From contig UZAE01001175.1 of NCBI GenBank assembly GCA_900617975.1, positions 1 through 14,814 on the forward strand: a DNA stretch of 14,814 nucleotides. The letters are read 5' to 3'. A program made the translations under genes and the position numbers. The notes beneath the pieces were generated by a model that saw only the letters and a program-made list of their open reading frames with translations, was not told where the DNA came from and ran no database searches. The stretch is from Rodentolepis nana. Lineage: Eukaryota; Platyhelminthes; Cestoda; Cyclophyllidea; Hymenolepididae. Below, piece after piece: positions 9,656 through 14,814 of the stretch. Positions within the stretch are counted from its first letter, which is position 1; each line of letters starts with the position of its first letter.

Positions 9656-9950
9656 TTGTGACTAGATCATTTATTTTTTTAGAGGCAACTGGAGGCAAGT
9701 GGAATTGCAATGTGAAAATGCGATGCCTCGGATCCAGCTACTTGATTTGCTGTTGGCTGTTGTGTAATTGTGTGCAAGGTCAGGCGTGAGTAGAAGCAGA
9801 ATATCGGGGCGTTCTCTTTATGCTGCAATGGAAATGCACTAAGATTGAATTAAGACTGTCATTGGTTGATATTGGGTGTTACTTAATTTTGATTGGATCG
9901 TTACGATTCCAACATTTGGGCACTACATTTGTAAGTTTCTCATTTGCATG
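9656..9950 (-). promoter_or_regulatory. probable 5' UTR and proximal promoter of the agrin-like gene
   Basis: This stretch immediately upstream of the - strand start is more GC-rich and complex than the surrounding intronic sequence. On the gene's sense strand it contains a perfect octamer ATGCAAAT (forward 9942-9949), CCAAT motifs (within AACCAATGAC and GATCCAATC) and a weak TATA-like CATAAAG about 170 bases before the ATG. The transcription start cannot be placed from sequence alone. No splice of a noncoding first exon can be excluded. Confidence 0.35.
9662..9670 (-). promoter_or_regulatory. minimal uORF (ATG ATC TAG) two codons before the main start
   Basis: On the - strand, ATG-ATC-TAG is in frame with the main ATG at 9655 and ends two codons (TCA CAA) before it. 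If the 5' UTR includes it, ribosomes would meet this start first. The upstream context is AATAA. Reinitiation six bases later is inefficient, so it could dampen translation, or leaky scanning may pass it. Confidence 0.4.
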
Positions 9951-11076
9951 ATAATTCGATTTTGAAAGGATCTGGTTCGCGAAATTTAACTAATATCAAT
10001 TTAAGTAATATTAAATAAATTACTTATTACCCATCTTTCTGATATTTAAAATTCCCAGATAAAATATTTTATTTAAGAAATATTTGAAGATTATGAAATA
10101 ATAATTCTCCTAAATGATACCTAGTAAACTGCAGAGAGCAGTTTTTTTTGAAGGCAAACAGTCAATGATATACCTTTCCCCATGACTGCTCAAATGACTT
10201 TTCAAGGTAGGATTCCAAAGATGTTATCTGCTTTGAAGCTCCCAACGTTGAGGCTGACATTCCAAAAGGCTATTCTTAGTCTCTAGCACTGTTGTAACTG
10301 AGGTGACTAGAGTTAACCAAACTGAACACATTGACCTGATAAAAAAATCTATAGGAGTCTCTTTTATTCCATATAATACAAAGTTTAAATGAATGCTCTA
10401 AAGTATTAAACAGACCCGTAAACAACTTTGGGTCAATATCTATTTTAGTTTTTTTTGAAAATTTGGTAAAAGCTGAAAACTTATTTTGAATGCATCATTC
10501 CATCTGTGAATTTTGGCAAAAGTTTAAAAAATTAGTACGTTTAAAATAACTTTTGACAGTATGAATGAAACGCCTATCAAGTAGTTGAATCATGAGCAAC
10601 TGTAATAAATAGAATCCACGCTTCTATTTTATTTTTGAAAATGACATTATAGACCCTTTAGAGTGTCAGAGCTTACGAATCGGATTCCTTAGACAAAGCT
10701 AATTCTGTCCAGCCTTAAATCAGTAAATCTTCTGTGGAGGCTATTTCAGTTGGGTTATATGCGTTAGATGCGCAAATCGACGTAGGTCTCAATCATTGCT
10801 ACTTATATAAGTTAGTAGCACAATCAGCAAGATTAGATTTTAGACGATTTTCTCAGGTTTGCTTTAGCCTCGTTTTAAAATATTTCATTAAAGCAAAAAT
10901 AGTTAAGTCGATTTCAAGTTTATACATATTAAGAGACCACTTCCCATCTGTTTGAATATTTCACTAAATTCCTTCAGATTTTAGTCTCACGTTCGAGAAA
11001 AATAAACAGACTTTCAATTAAATTTTATAGGGCAATTTAATTTGAAGTAAACAAAAAGACTGGGAAACCCATTCGC
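9951..11076. other. AT-rich intergenic sequence, no supported gene
   Basis: The only frame of note (10734-10955, + strand, 73 codons) lacks a good start context, motif or splice support. No repeat shared with the rest of the window was noticed. Confidence 0.5.
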
Positions 11077-11607
11077 TCATTGTTCTATTCTTGAATGATC
11101 AAAAATCTTCACTTTCATGTCCTTCGTCTTACTGAGCAAGCCAAACAGCACTTCAATTAAGGAGGAGTCCTGCACAGCGTGAATAAAGAAACACGTACCA
11201 TCAGGTGTCTACTGAAACTGAAATGAATTCCACCACATTTGAACCATCTCAAAATTAAAGACGCAAATCAGTGAACCACCTTTAGAGAAAAGTCCCTGTT
11301 CCAGATTTTCTCTTTTCATTAATCGGCGTAAATTTATGGCCTTGAAATTCAAGTCGTAATTAACTCGTAACTCTCCTTCGGGTTGCTCTGCATCCTTGAA
11401 CCTGAAAAATGGTGCTTCTTCAAGCCATACATCAGAGAGCTCACTAGACACCTCGAACAACCTGGATATACAACAATGGAGTTATTTGTTAATGGGTATT
11501 TTAGCTACCGGTTGGGTCCTGATATGAACCAAATAGTCTTTCCCAATGGGTGGGTTTACGGAATCATGCCATCCACGTGATTTCTCAACACAAAATTTTG
11601 GACTCAT
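11077..11607 (-). pseudogene. decayed unidentified gene or captured fragment, 176 codons with two in-frame stops
   Basis: On the - strand an ATG at 11607-11605 opens a frame that stays coding-like for 176 codons to TGA at 11079-11077, interrupted only by TAA at 11484-11482 (codon 42) and TAG at 11211-11209 (codon 133). All three sections have protein-like composition and no frameshift: a first section with PPIGKDYLVHIRTQPVAKIP, a middle one with WLEEAPFFRFKDAEQ and ELRVNYDLNFKAINL, and a last one with DGTCFFIHAVQDSSLIEVLF. There is no signal peptide or membrane segment, only three cysteines outside the break points (plus two adjacent to the first stop), and no domain I recognise. I tried small introns over each stop; the available GT/AG pairs break the frame or retain a stop, so decay by nonsense mutation is simplest. 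A retrocopy, an endogenous viral fragment or an old transposon gene are all possible. An overlapping + strand frame at 11383-11580 is less convincing. Confidence 0.42.
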
Positions 11608-12855
11608 TTTGAAAGTTAACAAAAGTTCTAAAAGCTAAAATTTCTGCAACGAAGCTCGCTAAAGGTATGTAATTCTTATTGGGTCGAAAAGCCTTTAATT
11701 CAAATAAATAATTTCGTTCCTTGAAGAAAAATTATAAAATAATATCCCAAAGAAAGTTAAAGAATCAAAATTAATCAATCAGCAGATCTAATCATAATTT
11801 TATTGATTTAAGTGTTTTTTCTATCTTGTCTGGGATTATATGGAAATTTGTCTACGAAAGTTAAGCAGAAGATTAGTTGTCCTAAGTGCTTAACTAATTC
11901 TGACTGATATTTGATATTGATGTGTGTTTATTTAATAGGAAACATCGCACAACTGCGCCTGCAGATGTGAATTGCGATATTATCCTGATGGTTCATTGTT
12001 CGCTTGAAACAATTCATAATCTAAAGTGGAAGCCGGTTGTTAAAGATGCTCAAATGATAATCCATCGACTTACAAAGTGGTCATTTAATTTCCAAGTTGA
12101 TTATCAATATTTTGAAAAGCAGATATTATGTGAATAGAGATTTCACTATAGAAGGCCGTAGAATGTAATGATTACTAAATGCTAAATGAATGTGAAATGT
12201 CTAATGCAAAAATTGAAAATGAAATCTGATAGGTGGTCAATAAAGAGTTCAAACAGGGAAATTTGTTTTGCCTCGGGATATTCAATTCTTACACTTCGTC
12301 CCTCATACGTTGCTTTTGAGGACCTGACAATTATTTCAACCATAAATTGTTGTTTCTTTGACTTTGTTTAATTCTCCAAAATGTTTCATTAAAATGATAA
12401 CAACTTGTACTCCCCCATAAAGCCCTTATTCATCTGATTAACTGTCTTGCTTTGCGCAAAAAAAAACAATAAAAATCTTGCGAAATAACTACGTTTTGCA
12501 GACCACCAATTAATTTTAGCTAACCTCCGCATAGTGATTAAAATGTCGTTCAAATAATGATATAATGAAAGGTCAATTAATGGCAATGCGAGGAAAGAGT
12601 TTTATCACTAAAAAAGACTTATACATACCGGAATTATTACTTTATTTCTTCCTGAGTCATCAAATTCCAAAAATAAGCCATTTACTACGATCATGTATTT
12701 AAGTTTTCAGTACATCCCAAGAGTGACCATTTCTGACGCAAATGGGTGTTCTCTTATAGTTAGTCTTCGTACTTAGAATCAAAAAATTTAATTATGTTGT
12801 ACTATCAAGTAAATAACCGCATTTGGTTGGTATTAATGCTAAATCTAAAAATTAA
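11608..12855. other. AT-rich sequence, no supported gene
   Basis: Two + strand frames (11922-12137 and 12186-12371) and one - strand frame (12389-12586) are open for 60-70 codons but show no motif. The first follows an acceptor-like TTTATTTAATAG at about 11928-11939, with no good donor later. I treat all as chance frames. Confidence 0.45.
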
Positions 12856-13252
12856 TGCACGATAGACATGTCTCCACGTGGTGCCCCCTGGACAACATAT
12901 ACTCATACGGCAGAAGTCTATAAACCGACAACTCACCTCTGACATCAAACTAACATGTATGACTGTATGTCATGTTCCACCACTTTCACTGTACTCACCT
13001 CACCTTACCTTTTTCCATACTTTTGTCTGTCCGTCTCTTACATCTGTGAATCACTCTTCTGTTCCCCCTCTCAACTTACCAGTTGGATGTTCATCTTCCT
13101 TTCTGTGAAGCCTGAAGTTTCACTTTGGTGTTCCTCTTCCTTTCTGTGAAGCCCAAAGTCAGACTTCGATGTTCTTCCCCTCTGTAAAGTCTGAAGTCAA
13201 CCAAAGAGCTAATGATACTCATCATAAAGACTGCCACTTAGTATAAATAAAT
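12856..13252 (+). repeat. dispersed repeat family, copy B, with expanded internal tandem
   Basis: It is homologous to copies A (671-930) and C (14194-14525) in the same orientation. It starts TGCACGATAGAC (compare TGTGCGATAGAC in C) and passes through TCCACGTGGTGC, ACTCATACGGCA, AAGTCTATAAACCG, the pyrimidine-rich middle and the tandem block. It ends with AGCTAATGATAC, ATCATAA and a TATAAATAAAT tail. Homology to C stops at the AT-rich tail, as expected for a retroposed element with a simple 3' tail. No protein is conserved, and the 76- and 64-codon frames are shadows of the repeat. Confidence 0.82.
13082..13201 (+). repeat. three-fold tandem of a ~41-bp unit inside repeat copy B
   Basis: The units run 13082-13122, 13123-13163 and 13164-13201. 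Each has the form TTGGTGTTC-TCTTCC-TTTCTGTGAAGCC-AAGTCA with scattered differences; the third is shortened and most diverged. Copy C has a single unit (14436-14475) and copy A has none. Confidence 0.85.
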
Positions 13253-13464
13253 CTTGAATAGGATCGTATTTGAATTTTTATTATGCTGTTAGAATGCACT
13301 GCCAATTAAAAATTCTTGAGTTCGCAAGAAAAGTCCTCCTTTTATAATGCATGTCAATTAACTTTAAAATCAAAAAGTAAGGTGATGTGAAAGCCCTAAC
13401 CACGATGGGAATTTATTTTCACCCCATTTGAGCGTGGCCACGCCCGATGAGTTGAAGGTGGCAA
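13253..13464. other. spacer with a GC-rich end carrying GC-box-like motifs
   Basis: The first half is AT-rich. From about 13380 the GC content rises, with GGCCACGCCC at 13436-13445. GC-box/KLF-like and GATA-like (TTATC) motifs continue to about 13500. This may be a small regulatory element or part of an old transposon end. Evidence is composition and motif only. Confidence 0.25.
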
Positions 13465-13602
13465 TTATCCCTCCCTCAATTCGGATGCCCCGCCCTTATC
13501 AACTTTCGTCTCAAAATTTCGAATTTCATCCTCTTGAGAGGACGCATTCAACTTCTTTAGGCCCAGACCTTGATTATAACTAGATATGCCCAATAGTGAC
13601 AT
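13465..13602 (-). other. 45-codon coding-like frame ending in purine-rich tract; possible retroelement 3' remnant
   Basis: On the - strand an ATG at 13602-13600 opens 45 codons ending in TAA at 13467-13465. The peptide is charged and protein-like (LKKLNASSQEDEIRNFETK, then KGGASELREG). The last codons form G-rich purine runs (AAGGGCGGGG, then TTGAGGGAGGGA), followed by TAATTGCC. In LTR retrotransposons a polypurine tract sits between the end of the pol frame and a 3' LTR starting with TG, and this layout is reminiscent of that. I see no second LTR or pol domain, so this remains a weak suggestion; a small real peptide or chance are alternatives. Confidence 0.22.
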
Positions 13603-14193
13603 TACTCATGAAGTGAGTCTGCATTATTTCTAAATCGTATTTTTTTAATAAGGGATAATTTATTTGGTGAAAGCTTGATGCTTATTCTCTATTTGTTTTT
13701 TTTTTGAATAAATAACTGCCGCAATTTTATTGATTTCCATTATTTAATAAGTACGTTAAGAGGAGAAGCGTTCTCGAGGAGAATGTTTAATGTCAGTTCG
13801 AACCGTTTTCGTTTATCAGAATTTGAGGTCACGATTTTAGGGTTTTATGAAGACTTCACACTTTCGATAACCTTCGTTCTTTATACTCAGCATTATTTAT
13901 AATCCACTTAAGGTTTAATTTACAATCAATAAAGATTTAAAACAGTCTATATTTCTCTACATTTTGTATAGCTAGATGAGAAGCATTACTTGGTTCTAAT
14001 GTCGCAAGTTTCAATTTCCACCATTTTTATTGCATCTAATCAATTCAGCTTTTGCGTTTCACATTTTTGAAACGTAAGAATGGTAGTTCCGTCGTATTGC
14101 ATATGCCTTGACTTTTCTGCAAACATTTGTAAGCATTTGTCAAATTCACATTGCATCATTTTCACTAGGATATTGAGAAATTAAGATATTGGT
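13603..14193. other. AT-rich spacer, nothing supported
   Basis: No open frame of note, tandem repeat or RNA gene was seen between the G-rich segment and repeat copy C. Confidence 0.5.
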
Positions 14194-14525
14194 GGGGTGT
14201 GCGATAGACTTACCTCCACGTGGTGCACCCTGGGCAACGTATACTCATACGGCAAAAAAGTCTATTAACCGGCAGTTGACTTCTGACTTCAAACTACCAT
14301 GACCCCACTGCATTTCATATTCGAATAATTTCACAGCACTCATCTTACCTTACCTTTTCTCTACCTTTGTGTCTGTCTGTCTATCTCTTTTACATCTGTG
14401 AAACATTGTTCTGTCCCCCTCTCGACTTTTTGCCACTTTGATGTTCATCTTCCTTTCTGTGAAGCCCGAAGTCAACTAAAGGGCTAATGATACCTATCAT
14501 AACGCCTGCCATTTGCAATAAATAA
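14194..14525 (+). repeat. dispersed repeat family, copy C, the most complete
   Basis: It begins GGGGTGTGCGATAGAC and ends CAATAAATA, about 332 bases. It carries every block seen in A and B, including a single unit of the ~41-bp internal sequence (14436-14475). It is flanked by AGATATTGGT (14184-14193) and AGAAATTGGT (14526-14535), nine of ten identical, which may be a target-site duplication. That length and the A/T-rich tail favour a SINE- or LINE-type retroposon over a solo LTR. I found no clear tRNA-type A and B boxes. The 63-codon - strand frame overlapping it is a shadow. Confidence 0.82.
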
Positions 14526-14535
14526 AGAAATTGGT

Positions 14536-14814
14536 CTATAGTGTTAGAGACAGGAACTGCTATCGCTGACAGTTTAGCCATAGTTGCCAGGTCAAACCAA
14601 TGACTTCGTTAACGGACGGAAAATATTTTATTGTCTATTTTTTAACAATGCAGAGACAGTGTGGCATTTGCCAATTAGTCAAATTTGCACTCATTTTAAC
14701 TCCTGACAATCAACATTCAATTTTAATATTATCTTTGACAAAACTCATCTTTACCGATATAAGTTAACGTTAAAGGAAAAAGAATGAAGATGAAGTGAAG
14801 GCTGATCTCTTTTG
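14536..14814. other. AT-rich sequence to window edge, nothing supported
   Basis: No coding frame or repeat recognised. Confidence 0.5.

Noticed and set aside
11383..11580. 65-codon + strand frame opposite the broken - strand gene
   Set aside because: It starts from TTG with a stop just upstream and covers only part of the region, whereas the - strand reads protein-like across the whole 530 bases. Not fully excluded.
12878..13149. 76- and 64-codon + strand frames in repeat copy B
   Set aside because: They overlap in different frames, differ from copies A and C, and follow the tandem units.
14390..14581. 63-codon - strand frame
   Set aside because: It runs across the 3' boundary of repeat copy C into unrelated flank, so it is a chance frame.

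Overview
The window reads as AT-rich, intron-poor-in-signal animal DNA, most likely from an insect. A mariner (Tc1/mariner, DD34D) relic cut by the left edge, phased exons with GT/AG borders, TA/TG microsatellites and a local short-repeat family all say eukaryote. Nothing bacterial (operons, Shine-Dalgarno sites, CRISPR) is present. The exact order of insect cannot be fixed from sequence alone.

Layout. 1-477: 3' part of a dead mariner on the + strand, with a one-base frameshift and an intact-looking 3' terminal inverted repeat followed by TA. 671-930: first copy (A) of a dispersed repeat. 1964-2251 and 9298-9655, both on the - strand: two exons that I interpret as the 5' part of one secreted, multi-exon gene. 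The upstream exon encodes a signal peptide plus about 100 residues with an NTR/NtA-like pattern. The downstream exon encodes a complete 10-cysteine follistatin-like (EGF-hairpin plus Kazal) module. The donor of the first and the acceptor of the second are both phase 1 and join cleanly across an intron of about 7.05 kb, so the deduced order is signal peptide, NTR-like domain, follistatin domain, as in the N-terminus of agrin. Further exons would lie to the left of the window. The long intron holds microsatellites, a poly-G run and a palindromic POU-octamer cluster.

9656-9950 is the probable 5' UTR and proximal promoter of that gene, with a two-codon uORF just before the start and a perfect octamer about 290 bases upstream. 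11077-11607 (- strand) holds a 176-codon reading frame that begins with ATG, looks coding throughout and is broken by two in-frame stops: a decayed gene or captured fragment I cannot name. 12856-13252 and 14194-14525 are copies B and C of the dispersed repeat; B has expanded an internal unit of about 41 bp to three copies. A short G-rich, coding-like segment lies at 13465-13602. The rest is AT-rich sequence in which I see no supported gene.

The most rewarding object is the split agrin-like gene; the most puzzling are the broken frame at 11077-11607 and the repeat family with its variable internal tandem.
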